A stretch of 64,000 nucleotides of DNA from Oscillospiraceae bacterium (GTDB lineage Bacteria > Bacillota > Clostridia > Oscillospirales > Oscillospiraceae). Where the stretch lies: the NCBI GenBank assembly GCA_902779945.1, contig CACZDN010000017.1, positions 52,371-116,370 on the forward strand. Reading direction: 5' to 3'. Below, piece after piece: positions 33,421 to 42,125 of this stretch; the stretch's first letter is position 1, and every line of letters begins with the position of its first letter. A program made the translations under genes and the position numbers. The notes under the pieces were generated by a model. That model saw nothing but the letters and a program-made list of their open reading frames with translations, was not told the DNA's origin and did no database searches.

Positions 33421-34410
33421 ATGGCCGCGGGAGATAACCAGAAGCTCAAAATGCTCTATCTCGTCAAAATCTTCGCCGAAGAGACGGACGATTCCCATGC
33501 CCTGTCCCTGCAGGAGATCGTCGATCGGCTCGAGGCCTATGGCGTGAACGCCGAGCGCAAGACGCTGTACAAGGACTTCGGCGAACTGGAGAAATTCGGC
33601 CTCGAAATCCTCAGTGAACAGTCGGGGCGGAATGTGCTCTATCATCTCGCCACGCGCCGTTTTGAGCTGCCGGAGCTGAAATTGCTGGTGGACGCCGTGC
33701 AGGGCTCCCGCTTCATCACGGAGAAAAAGTCCCGCCAGCTCATCAAGAAACTCGAATCTCTCGCCAGCGTTCATGAGGCGCAGCGCCTCCAAAGGCAGGT
33801 GCTGATCACCGGACGCATCAAGGCCATGAATGAGAGCATCTTCTACAACGTGGACATGCTGCACGAGGCAATCAATGCCGACCGTCAGATCCGTTTCCAG
33901 TACTTCCAGTGGAACGTCCGCAGGGAGCAGGAGCTGCGCCACGGCGGGGAGTGGTATCGCATCAGCCCCTGGTGCCTGCTGTGGGACGATGAAAACTACT
34001 ACCTTGTTGCCTATGACGCAAACGACCGGAAGATCAAGCACTACCGCGTGGACAAGATCCTGCGTTTGTCCATCACCGACAAGCCCCGCGAGGGCAAGCA
34101 GCAGTTCAAGGAGTTCGACGCAGCGAAATACACACGCAGCCTCTTCGGCATGTACGGCGGCAAGCTCACGCGCGTGACCCTCGAGGGGCGCAGCAACATG
34201 GTCGGCCCGCTGATCGACCGTTTCGGCAAAGACATCACGATCCAGCCGATCGACGACGATACCTTCACCGCATCGGTCGAGGTCAGCGCAAGCCGCCATT
34301 TTATCGCCTGGATCATCGCGCTGGGCGACGGCGTGCGCATCACCGGCCCCAAATCGCTGGTGGAGGATATGCGCGCCGAGGCAAAGCGCCTTACCGAGCT
34401 GTATCCATAA
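33421..34410 (+). CDS. WYL-domain transcriptional regulator
   Basis: 329 residues. An N-terminal winged HTH (ALSLQEIVDRLEAYGVNAERK, about 25-45) is followed by a WYL domain (EWYRISPWCLLWDDENYYLVAYD, about 178-200) and a C-terminal extension domain. WYL proteins sense nucleic acid or nucleotide ligands and regulate many defence loci, including BREX (BrxR). Here it is 3.7 kb upstream of brxA on the same element. Start at 33421 behind GAGGG; ATG 33415 is possible. A TATACT -10-like box lies at 33391-33396. Confidence 0.9.
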   Translation: MAAGDNQKLKMLYLVKIFAEETDDSHALSLQEIVDRLEAYGVNAERKTLYKDFGELEKFGLEILSEQSGRNVLYHLATRRFELPELKLLVDAVQGSRFITEKKSRQLIKKLESLASVHEAQRLQRQVLITGRIKAMNESIFYNVDMLHEAINADRQIRFQYFQWNVRREQELRHGGEWYRISPWCLLWDDENYYLVAYDANDRKIKHYRVDKILRLSITDKPREGKQQFKEFDAAKYTRSLFGMYGGKLTRVTLEGRSNMVGPLIDRFGKDITIQPIDDDTFTASVEVSASRHFIAWIIALGDGVRITGPKSLVEDMRAEAKRLTELYP

Positions 34411-34413
34411 ACC

Positions 34414-34524
34414 TTATGCGGCTTCGTCTTCCATCATCTCGTAATAATCGCTCTCGCTGCTGAACAGCACATAGCGCCCATCCACATAGCCGTAATACCC
34501 GTTTCCCGCATAATATCCTTTCAT
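34414..34524 (-). CDS. Very small tyrosine-rich protein
   Basis: 36 residues, beginning MKGYYAGNGYYGYVDGRYV and ending in an acidic tail (EMMEDEAA). AGGAGG lies 7-8 nt before the ATG, a strong sign of translation. It ends 3 bp from the convergent WYL stop and is divergent from the XRE regulator across a 22-bp inverted repeat. Function unknown. Confidence 0.6.
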   Translation of the reverse strand: MKGYYAGNGYYGYVDGRYVLFSSESDYYEMMEDEAA

Positions 34525-34567
34525 TTTTGCGCGCCTCCTTTTTTCTTTCTGTGCACAGTCTAACAAA

Positions 34568-34637
34568 AAACTTGTCCCAAAAGTTTCCCCCGGTTGCCGA
34601 ATGGCGCCGAATCAAGGGAAACTTTTGGGACAAGTTT
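34568..34637. promoter_or_regulatory. 22-bp perfect inverted repeat in a divergent promoter region
   Basis: Left arm 34568-34589 and right arm 34616-34637 are exact reverse complements (core CTTGTCCCAAAAGTTTCCC) with a 26-bp spacer. TATAAT (34643-34648) follows directly for the XRE gene. Each arm contains two similar half-sites (AACTTGTCCC, AAAGTTTCCC). Best explained as an operator for the XRE protein at 34697. Confidence 0.65.
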
Positions 34638-34696
34638 TCTTGTATAATAGAAGATGACAGCAGGATACTTCCGGCTGTCGAGAGGAGGCGAATCGA

Positions 34697-35530
34697 ATGA
34701 AGCAGAAAACATATCTGCCCGGGAAACTCTGCGACCGAGTGCGCGATCTGCGCGAGGAATGGGGGCTGACGCGAAAGGAGCTTGCTGAACGAAGCGGCGT
34801 CGATGAAAGCCTGCTTGGACGCATCGAGAACAACAAAAACAAGAAGGTCTCGGACGAGGCGGTACAGGCTTTGGCAAAATTTTTCTCCGTGTCCACAGAT
34901 TTTCTTCTCGGTCTGACGGACATTCCCGACCGGAAGAATTACGATATTGAAGAGCTGGGACTTTCCATTCAGGCTGCCCGAAACCTGTACACCGGTGCTG
35001 TCAATGTTCAGGTGGTCAACCTGTTGCTGGAAGATCCACAGTTCGCAGTTCTGAGCAACCATGTTGCGGACTTCTTTGACGAAACCATGGCGGCCGGATA
35101 TGCCGCACGCAATCAGCTGTATGCATCTATCAGCGAGGTGGTGGGACGCATCGGAAAAGAAGACGCCAAGCTGCGGGGCGCGGCGAAAAAGACGAGCAAG
35201 ATCGTTTCCGGCATGACCACACCGCTCTATGAAACGGAACTCACGCAAATGCAATCGGAGTTTCGGAGTATCATTATACGGCTGAAAAAGGAATTCCCGT
35301 CACGGGTAGAGGAAATGAAAAAGCTGACGCGGGAGGCTTTTCAAAACACAGTCGAGCATTTCACCAAGGGCGGAGAGGCTTCGCAGCTCATGCAAGTCTC
35401 CGAGGAGGAATTTGCCGAGAGATTCAGGCAGAGCCTTGCCTATCTCCCGGAGATCAGTGACCGGATTTCGGATGAGCTGCTGTCCGCTTTCATCAGCATC
35501 GCGCGTATAGCCGCGCAGAAAAAAGAATGA
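34697..35530 (+). CDS. XRE-family regulator with long C-terminal domain
   Basis: 277 residues. HTH about residues 10-65 (LREEWGLTRKELAERSGVDESLLGRIE), ending FFSVSTDFLLGLTD. The remaining 200 residues are helical with a long coiled segment (EEMKKLTREAFQNTVEHF) and no recognised domain; this could be a signal- or protein-binding part, as in element life-cycle regulators. Start behind GAGGAGG. Overlaps the sigma-factor gene by 4 bp, so both are co-expressed. A 22-bp inverted repeat lies in its promoter. Confidence 0.88.
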   Translation: MKQKTYLPGKLCDRVRDLREEWGLTRKELAERSGVDESLLGRIENNKNKKVSDEAVQALAKFFSVSTDFLLGLTDIPDRKNYDIEELGLSIQAARNLYTGAVNVQVVNLLLEDPQFAVLSNHVADFFDETMAAGYAARNQLYASISEVVGRIGKEDAKLRGAAKKTSKIVSGMTTPLYETELTQMQSEFRSIIIRLKKEFPSRVEEMKKLTREAFQNTVEHFTKGGEASQLMQVSEEEFAERFRQSLAYLPEISDRISDELLSAFISIARIAAQKKE

Positions 35531-36243
35531 GCGATCTGAAAATAAAACCGTATGTCCCGCCGGAGTGGAAGGCAATCAGCAACGAGGCATTATGCGCGCT
35601 GGCAAAGGCTAAGAATAAGCATGCGATGGATGTTTTAATTTGGCGAAACGAGAGCTTTCTCGCGGACAAGGTACATGACATTTATGAAAAGTCTTTTCGC
35701 AACAGGCAAGAATATTCTGTTGATTTTGATGATCTCATGCAGGCTGCGAGAGTGGCATTTTGGAGAGCAATCAAGACATATGACCCGGAGCGAAATATAA
35801 AGCTGACAACATATGCCGGGAAATGTATCGAGAACAGCCTTAAAGACTTCCGAGGCAAATACAAAACAGCGACCAAAATGGAACGTATGGGCTTTCGAGT
35901 GGAAGATAAGGCGCAGGAAGATGAAGAATCCGAAGAGCCAGTCTTGGAGCTGTACCCCGATGAATATAAGAAGCGCCCTGAGCCGAAGGTAATCGCACGA
36001 GAAACATCGGAAGAAATCTGCCGCTCGGTCAATTCTCTTGAACCGCGTGAAAAGAAGTACCTGTGCTATCGCTTTGGTTATCCGTTTGATGATGAAGTGC
36101 GCCAAAAGAAAGCTGCCGAACACTTCCTTATAACCCATACCCGTGCGAATGAGCTTGAACAGGAAGCGCTGCGCCATTTCAGAGCCGGGCTGCACTGGGA
36201 CACGCTTGATTACTGGATTGATGTCGAACACGAGGAAGAATGA
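35527..36243 (+). CDS. Sigma-70-family RNA polymerase sigma factor of the element
   Basis: 238 residues. Region 2 is visible as DFDDLMQAARVAFWRAIKTYDPERNIKLTTYA (about 68-99, quoted in part elsewhere), with the aromatic promoter-melting stretch. A region-4-like HTH near the C terminus reads NSLEPREKKYLCYRFG ... KAAEHFLITHTRANELEQEAL. An acidic linker joins them. Translationally coupled to the XRE regulator. Probably directs transcription of element genes; its promoter sequence is not known. Confidence 0.85.
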   Translation: MSDLKIKPYVPPEWKAISNEALCALAKAKNKHAMDVLIWRNESFLADKVHDIYEKSFRNRQEYSVDFDDLMQAARVAFWRAIKTYDPERNIKLTTYAGKCIENSLKDFRGKYKTATKMERMGFRVEDKAQEDEESEEPVLELYPDEYKKRPEPKVIARETSEEICRSVNSLEPREKKYLCYRFGYPFDDEVRQKKAAEHFLITHTRANELEQEALRHFRAGLHWDTLDYWIDVEHEEE

Positions 36244-37034
36244 TACCAACGTGGTATCAACGAAGGTTCGGTTTGGTGTCATAGCCGCAGTGGTCAAGAA
36301 GCGTGATATCACTTGAACACGGTTTTGGTATCACTTGCGGGAAAACTGCCATCAGCAAGGGGCAGCTTTGATACCAACGCGGGAAACAGTATGCGATAGC
36401 CAGGACGGTGCGGTCGCTGCGGAGGGACGGGCCATATTTCAAACGCCATTGCGTGGCGCTTGAAATTCAGCCATGTTTTTCGGTTGCCCCGTGAGGGGCG
36501 AGAAAAACGGCATGAGATATAAAGAGCGGAGCCTTGGCGACGTTCTTTATATACCTCCCGGCGCACCGTCCGGGGAACAATCTGACTGCGGTCAGATCGT
36601 CCCCGGACTTCATCGGGCGAAGCATTCCGCTCGCTGCAGCTCGCGGAATCCTCCGCCCTGGCTGACGTGAAAGCTGGCTGCCCATAAGCCGCATCCACCT
36701 TTCGCGTCCGCCGTGCGCCGGAAGGTATAACTCACTAGACCTTGCAAGCAAGGTCGTTCACCAAAGGAGGACTCTGCCCTCCCATGGAACCCTCCCGGAT
36801 GCCGACAGTGCCATGTTCATTGCGGGGCAACATGGTCGCTGCCGCCATCTGTTTTCATGCAAGTGTGGAACGCGAGGAACTATGTCAAAGACACACACTT
36901 GCATGAAAACGGGGACGCGACGGGAGCTTTGCGTTAGAGAATCAGGGCCGTTTTATCCAAGGGCAATTTGTTTAGTACGAAAGATTGACCACATTTAGAC
37001 AATGGAATTATTCCCGCAAAGTCTTAGTTTTTTG
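36244..37034. other. Non-coding region with TGATACCA repeats and inverted repeats
   Basis: No convincing gene. TGATACCA-ACG-TGGTATCA is a perfect palindrome at 36241-36259, and related sites follow (GTGATATCAC near 36302, TGGTATCACTTGCGGGAAA near 36328, TTGATACCAACGCGGGAAA near 36368). ACCTTGCAAGCAAGGT (36739-36754) is a further hairpin. GTTTTCATGCAAGTGTG (36851-36867) is perfectly repeated inverted at 36894-36910 with a 26-bp spacer. The region could hold an origin of transfer or replication, or the remains of lost genes. Confidence 0.55.
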
Positions 37035-37063
37035 TTGTACTTTTCTTAGATCTATGGTATGCT
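37035..37063 (+). promoter_or_regulatory. Likely promoter of the BREX operon
   Basis: TTGTAC (37035-37040), 17-bp spacer, TATGCT (37058-37063), about 50 bp before the XRE gene that overlaps brxA. Confidence 0.6.
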
Positions 37064-37114
37064 TTTCCTGTATTGGTTTTAGGATTTCATACCCGATCAA
37101 AAGCGAGGTGCAGC

Positions 37115-37363
37115 ATGCGAGTAAGTTACAAAAAGCTCTGGAAGCTGCTGATTGATAAAGACATGAAGAAAAAGGATCTTCAGTCAGTCGCAGATATCAG
37201 CTGGACGACAATCACAAAGATGTCAAAGAACGAAAAAGTCAGCATGGATATGCTGATGAAAATATGTGCTGCCTTTAACTGTAATATAGGCGACATCATG
37301 GACATCCTGCCTGACGAGACAGGCACGGAAAATGATCCGGAGGCGCAGCATGGCAATTCTTGA
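37115..37363 (+). CDS. Small XRE-type regulator leading the BREX operon
   Basis: 82 residues: RVSYKKLWKLLIDKDMKK then SWTTITKMSKNEKVSMDM and the end segment IGDIMDILPDE, a YozG-like HTH related to the 31857 gene. Start at 37115 behind GCGAGGTG. Its end overlaps brxA by 14 bp, so it is co-transcribed and translationally coupled with the defence genes. It is therefore the best candidate for local BREX control, in place of the WYL-type BrxR found directly upstream of several characterised systems. Confidence 0.87.
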   Translation: MRVSYKKLWKLLIDKDMKKKDLQSVADISWTTITKMSKNEKVSMDMLMKICAAFNCNIGDIMDILPDETGTENDPEAQHGNS

Positions 37364-37970
37364 CAGCGACAGTCCCTACAAAGGCTCCGGGCAGCTGACA
37401 CGAGAGCAATTTCTTTTCTATGAGATGCGCACAACAGCAAGGCTACTTCAAGAAGGTCTCACGGACCAGGAAGTCGTTGATCAGATCCTTTTGGAGAATC
37501 TTTTCCAGTATCCGACCGAAAAGACCGTAAAACAGACAGCGCGTGCCTGTCTTTCCAGACTTCATGCTTTGGAGGATGCTGGGTTGATTGAAGCAGTGGC
37601 TACACAGGATTCCTATACCGCAAAGCAAATCTGCCTTTATGCAATGATGAAGCAATATCGCATGATCTGGGATTTTATGATCACGGTCATCGGCGCGAAA
37701 TACCAGCAACAGGATTACACCTTCAACCGCCGGGACATCAACGCCTTTTGCCTCCGCCTTCAAGAACAGGACGATCTTGTGGCATCCTGGTCGGGTAATA
37801 CTATCCAGAAAATCGAATCAGTCATCTCTCGTATTCTGATTGAGAACGAGTATATAAATAACGGCAAATCAACCCAGTTGAATCCTGTGCTGATTTGCGG
37901 GACGCTGGAGGCTGCGCTCCGAGTCAATGGTGAAGACGCCGCGCTGCCTGCCTTTAACTGCTTCCCATAA
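37350..37970 (+). CDS. brxA: BREX protein BrxA (DUF1819)
   Basis: 206 residues. Starts MAILDSDSPYKGSGQL and contains RTTARLLQEGLTDQEVVDQI, typical of the BrxA/DUF1819 family, a small DNA-binding protein resembling RNA-binding NusB. It is the first gene of type 1 BREX loci. Start at 37350 behind GGAGG (6 nt); an upstream in-frame ATG at 37332 is less well placed. brxB follows 11 bp later. Confidence 0.93.
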   Translation: MAILDSDSPYKGSGQLTREQFLFYEMRTTARLLQEGLTDQEVVDQILLENLFQYPTEKTVKQTARACLSRLHALEDAGLIEAVATQDSYTAKQICLYAMMKQYRMIWDFMITVIGAKYQQQDYTFNRRDINAFCLRLQEQDDLVASWSGNTIQKIESVISRILIENEYINNGKSTQLNPVLICGTLEAALRVNGEDAALPAFNCFP

Positions 37971-37981
37971 GGAGAATAGTT

Positions 37982-38539
37982 ATGAGCGATATAAAAGAGC
38001 GTTTGGATGCACTAAAGCGGGAAATCCAAAAGCCGGAGTTTTTGGAAGGCAAGGGGCTCAGCAATGAGGTTAATATCCATATTTTTGCCTACGACGCCTC
38101 AGAGGAGATGACCGTCAGACATTTTGTTCAGATGCTGAAAACAGATCAGTCGCTCAACTGCCGTTTGATCGAGCAGAACCTGTACCAAATCTTTCTGAAA
38201 ATCTGCGATGATCTGGACATCACGGAAGCCATTCCGGAAATGGAAGAGGCTGACGGCGGGCAGAACCTCCTCAACGAACTGCACACTACGATCAGCAAGA
38301 CCGAGTTTATAGAAAAAATGCAATACAATCCCCATGTGGAAGGAGATGTGTTGATGCTGACCGGAGTGGGAGACGTTTTTCCTTTCATGCGGGTGCATGT
38401 ACTTCTGGAAGCAATGCAGCCTTATTTCTCAGATATTCCGATATTGATTTTCTATCCGGGGACTTTTGACGGTTATCATTTGAAGCTGTTCAGCAGACTC
38501 CAGCCCAATGATTATTACCGCGCGTTTAAGCTGAAATGA
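37982..38539 (+). CDS. brxB: BREX protein BrxB (DUF1788)
   Basis: 185 residues. Contains MSDIKERLDALKREIQKP, IFAYDASEEMTVRHFV and the C-terminal ILIFYPGTFDGYHLKLF, the DUF1788/BrxB signature. Required for BREX activity in characterised type 1 systems; biochemical role unclear. Start behind AAGGAG; 13 bp before brxC. Normal length, no damage seen. Confidence 0.93.
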   Translation: MSDIKERLDALKREIQKPEFLEGKGLSNEVNIHIFAYDASEEMTVRHFVQMLKTDQSLNCRLIEQNLYQIFLKICDDLDITEAIPEMEEADGGQNLLNELHTTISKTEFIEKMQYNPHVEGDVLMLTGVGDVFPFMRVHVLLEAMQPYFSDIPILIFYPGTFDGYHLKLFSRLQPNDYYRAFKLK

Positions 38540-38552
38540 GGAGGACGCAAGC

Positions 38553-41500
38553 GTGCTGATTAGAGAAATCTTTGCCGAGGATATCAACAGGCCGATCAAT
38601 GGCGTCATCAAGGTGGATCAAAACGCAACGGATGTTGTGGCACAGGAAATACGAGAATATGTTATCACAAAAGAATTAAAACGACATTTCTTCAGTTTCT
38701 TTGACGACTACTGCGAGGCACTGGACAAGCCAACCGCCGACATCGGTGTGTGGATCTCGGGCTTCTTTGGCAGTGGTAAATCTCACTTTCTTAAAATGCT
38801 ATCCTATCTTTTGGAGAACCGGCAGGTTGGGGACACTACTACAGTAGAACTCTTCCGCGGCAAATTTGCCGAAGATTCCGGTACTTTCATGTATATTGAT
38901 CGGGCGACCCGCCGGAAGGCTGAGACCATCCTTTTCAATATTGACATCGAAGGTTCCATCGTCAAGGACAAGACGGCCGTTCTCCGGGTTTTTGCCAAGA
39001 TGTTTTATAACCACCTCGGGTTCTATGGAGAAAACCTGAAAGTCGCCATGCTGGAGCAGTATATTGATCAACTCGGCAAGACGGAGGAATTCCGTCGCGT
39101 ATTTGAGCAGAAGAAGGGAAAGCCCTGGCTTGAGCAGCGCAAAGCCTTTGCCTTCAATGGGAAAGCGATTATTCCGACGTTGATGGAAGTTCTGGACATG
39201 AGCGAGGAGGACGCGAAAAGCTGGTTCCATGACAAGACGGCGGTCGAGTTCTCTATCGCCCGTCTCGTGGAAGACATCAGAGCTTACGTCGAGAAAAAGC
39301 CGTGCGATTTCCGCCTGCTGTTTATGGTAGATGAGGTCGGACAGTACGTCGGGACAGATACGGACATGTTGCTGAATTTGCAGTCTCTCACTGAAAAGAT
39401 CGGAAGCGAATGTGGCGGCAAAGTGTGGATAGTTTGCACCGGGCAGGAAGCCATTGATGAGATCATCAAGGTGCGCGCCGATGAGTTCTCTCGAATTCAG
39501 GCCCGCTTCAAAACGCGTCTCAGCTTGTCCTCTTCGTCTGTGGACGAGGTGATTCAGAAACGTATCCTGAAGAAAAAGCCGGAATATCAGGTGAAGCTGG
39601 AAAACCTGTACAGCACGGGTTCGACGGATGCCGAGCTGCGTAATCTTTTCACCTTTGACGGCGCGCGCCTTGATATGAAGGGCTTCAGCAGCCCAAAGGA
39701 CTTCGCGGACAATTATCCTTTCAGCCCCTATCAATTTACACTGATCCAGAACGTGTTCAGCGAGATCCGCAAGCGCGGCAACGCGGGCAAACACATGTCC
39801 GGCGGCGAGCGTTCCATGCTCTCCGGTTTCCAGGAAGCAGCGCAGAAGATACAAGACAAAGATGAACACGCGCTGGTTCCATTCTTCCGCTTCTATGATA
39901 CGGTCTGCTCCTTCCTGGACAGCTCAATCCGCCGAGTGATTGAGCGCAGCCAGAAAGCCGCCGAGATAGGCGCCGGAATCGAAACAGAGGACGTCGCGCT
40001 GCTGAAGTTGCTTTACCTGATCCGCTATGTGGATGACGTTCCAGCAAATGTGGACAATTTGGTCATTCTGATGGCAGACGATATCCGCACAGATAAGATT
40101 GCATTACGCGAAAAGGTGCGTGCTTCACTTAATCGCCTATTGAGTCAGAACTATATCGGGCGCACGGGTGAGATTTATAACTTCCTCACAGACGAAGAGC
40201 AGGATATTCAGCGCGATATCCGCAATACCAATGTGGACACCGCAAGCATTGTCGAACAGATCGCAAAGATGATCTATGCGGATATCTATACTTCCAAGAA
40301 ATATCAGTACGGCAAATATCCCTTTGATTTCGACAAGATGGTGGACAGCGTGACCATCGGCGCTGTCACCGGCGGCATGAGACTTCGCTTCCTGAGCGTT
40401 GCAACCGATGCCATCGACAAAAGCGAGCTGCGCCTGATGACAGAATCAAAGGGGCAGGCTGTTGTCGCGCTTGCTGATACACCCTATTATGATTCGCTGG
40501 AAAGCGCCATGAAGATCCGTAAATATGTCAAGCAGAAGAATGTGGTACAGCTGCCCAATTCCGTCCAGACCATTATTCGTGACCAGCTTGCCGAGGCCGG
40601 AAAGCTGGAGACCGCTTCCTTGGAAGAGCTGAAAAAGGCGATACAAGACGCGCAGTTCTATGTTGACGGTGAGCGTATAGAGATCAAGGGCGGTGATGCC
40701 AAAGCACGGATCGACCAGGCGCTGAATTATCTTGTCACTCATGTTTACAGCGAGCTCGGACGTATTTCAAAGAATATAGAGACGGACGCGGAGATCACGG
40801 AAATCCTCTCCGGCGCAAATGCCCCCATGCCCGGCTTTGAACCGAACCGAGACGCTGCCGCGGCAGTCGAAGAATACTTGATCATGCAGGACCGCAAAAA
40901 GCTGCCGACTTCCATGGCCGATGTCCAGAGCCGCTATCAGAGCGCGCCCTACGGCTGGCGCGAGATCGACATTGCAGCGGTCGTGGCGCTGCTCATTTTC
41001 CAGCAGCGCGTGACCATCAAATACGGCGGTGCGACTGTCCAGCCAGATAACCCGCGTCTGCCGGACATGCTGCGCAAAAGGAATGAGATCGGCAGAACCG
41101 TTGTCTCCATCCGTCAGGTTGTGAATGTGGCAAAGATGAAAAAAGCCCGGGAGCTTCTGCGAGAATACTTCGACGTGATGGATGTCCCCAGCGATGAGGA
41201 CGGGCTTGTGGCTTTTATCTCCGAAAAATTTGAGACGCAGAAATCGCATTACGATGCTTTGGACGAGCGCTATAACAACGGCCGCCATTACCCTGACCGC
41301 GCGAAAGTGCAGCAGGCGATCAAGCTGACCGAGGATGTGCTTTCCCAGCGAAAGGATAATATAGCCCTGATCGATCGCCTGATCCGGCTCGAGGACGATC
41401 TTCTTGACAGTAAGGAAGACCTCCAGAACGTAGAAAGTTTCTTTAAGAACCAGGTGCAGCTTTTTGACGCTGCAGCGCAGTTGGAAGAAGATCTGCGGAA

Positions 41501-42089
41501 CGAGCTGGACTATCTCAGCCGCGAGCCGGAGTCCAACGAAGCCTTGAACAAAATTCGCCTGATTACCTTCGTACCGGGAGGTTTCAGTTACAAGAAAGTG
41601 CCTGAGCTGAGCGGGCTGATCGCGATCGTGCGGCAGGGGCATGACCGACTTTTGGAAGAAAAACGCGGCGAGGTACAGGATATCGCTGCACAGTGCATGA
41701 GTATGATCCACCAGGCAAGCGGCGAAAGTATCCATACAAAAGATGTCGTGGCACGTGCGGATGAATACTACCGGCAGAAGCGGGAAGCAATCCGTGAGCA
41801 TAAGAGTCTCGCTCTTCTAGACGGGCTTGTGCCGCCAATGCTGCAATACAAGGATCAGTGCTGCACCCGTATCGAAGCCCTGCTTGAACCTCCAAAGCCA
41901 CAGCCAGAACCGGAAAAGAAGCCTGAGGCTCCAAAACCTGTAAAGAAAATTATCAAGACATATAACAGGCAGATTCTGTTTCCGTCCAGTACGCTGAGTT
42001 CAGACGAAGAGATAGATGCTTATGTCGATAAGATTCGGGATAATATGAAACAGCTGCTAAAAAACTGTGATGGAATACAATTGAAGTGA
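38553..42089 (+). CDS. brxC: BREX P-loop ATPase BrxC
   Basis: 1178 residues, full length. Walker A GFFGSGKS (70-77) and a Walker B-like LLFMVDEVGQ (about 255-264) form an AAA-type ATPase domain, followed by a long helical region (about 900-1060) and a C-terminal Pro/Lys linker (about 1112-1135). The GTG start at 38553 follows GAGGAGG at 8 nt. BrxC is one of the six core type 1 BREX proteins and is needed for phage defence and host methylation. Higher GC than the HNH gene that follows. Confidence 0.95.
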   Translation: MLIREIFAEDINRPINGVIKVDQNATDVVAQEIREYVITKELKRHFFSFFDDYCEALDKPTADIGVWISGFFGSGKSHFLKMLSYLLENRQVGDTTTVELFRGKFAEDSGTFMYIDRATRRKAETILFNIDIEGSIVKDKTAVLRVFAKMFYNHLGFYGENLKVAMLEQYIDQLGKTEEFRRVFEQKKGKPWLEQRKAFAFNGKAIIPTLMEVLDMSEEDAKSWFHDKTAVEFSIARLVEDIRAYVEKKPCDFRLLFMVDEVGQYVGTDTDMLLNLQSLTEKIGSECGGKVWIVCTGQEAIDEIIKVRADEFSRIQARFKTRLSLSSSSVDEVIQKRILKKKPEYQVKLENLYSTGSTDAELRNLFTFDGARLDMKGFSSPKDFADNYPFSPYQFTLIQNVFSEIRKRGNAGKHMSGGERSMLSGFQEAAQKIQDKDEHALVPFFRFYDTVCSFLDSSIRRVIERSQKAAEIGAGIETEDVALLKLLYLIRYVDDVPANVDNLVILMADDIRTDKIALREKVRASLNRLLSQNYIGRTGEIYNFLTDEEQDIQRDIRNTNVDTASIVEQIAKMIYADIYTSKKYQYGKYPFDFDKMVDSVTIGAVTGGMRLRFLSVATDAIDKSELRLMTESKGQAVVALADTPYYDSLESAMKIRKYVKQKNVVQLPNSVQTIIRDQLAEAGKLETASLEELKKAIQDAQFYVDGERIEIKGGDAKARIDQALNYLVTHVYSELGRISKNIETDAEITEILSGANAPMPGFEPNRDAAAAVEEYLIMQDRKKLPTSMADVQSRYQSAPYGWREIDIAAVVALLIFQQRVTIKYGGATVQPDNPRLPDMLRKRNEIGRTVVSIRQVVNVAKMKKARELLREYFDVMDVPSDEDGLVAFISEKFETQKSHYDALDERYNNGRHYPDRAKVQQAIKLTEDVLSQRKDNIALIDRLIRLEDDLLDSKEDLQNVESFFKNQVQLFDAAAQLEEDLRNELDYLSREPESNEALNKIRLITFVPGGFSYKKVPELSGLIAIVRQGHDRLLEEKRGEVQDIAAQCMSMIHQASGESIHTKDVVARADEYYRQKREAIREHKSLALLDGLVPPMLQYKDQCCTRIEALLEPPKPQPEPEKKPEAPKPVKKIIKTYNRQILFPSSTLSSDEEIDAYVDKIRDNMKQLLKNCDGIQLK

Positions 42090-42125
42090 TGAACAACGTC
42101 CATAATTTGAGAGGGTGTTTGTACT

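Noticed and set aside
36244-37034. Several 60-130-codon frames in the non-coding region before the BREX operon
   Set aside because: None has a ribosome-binding site or plausible composition, and they overlap hairpins and repeats.
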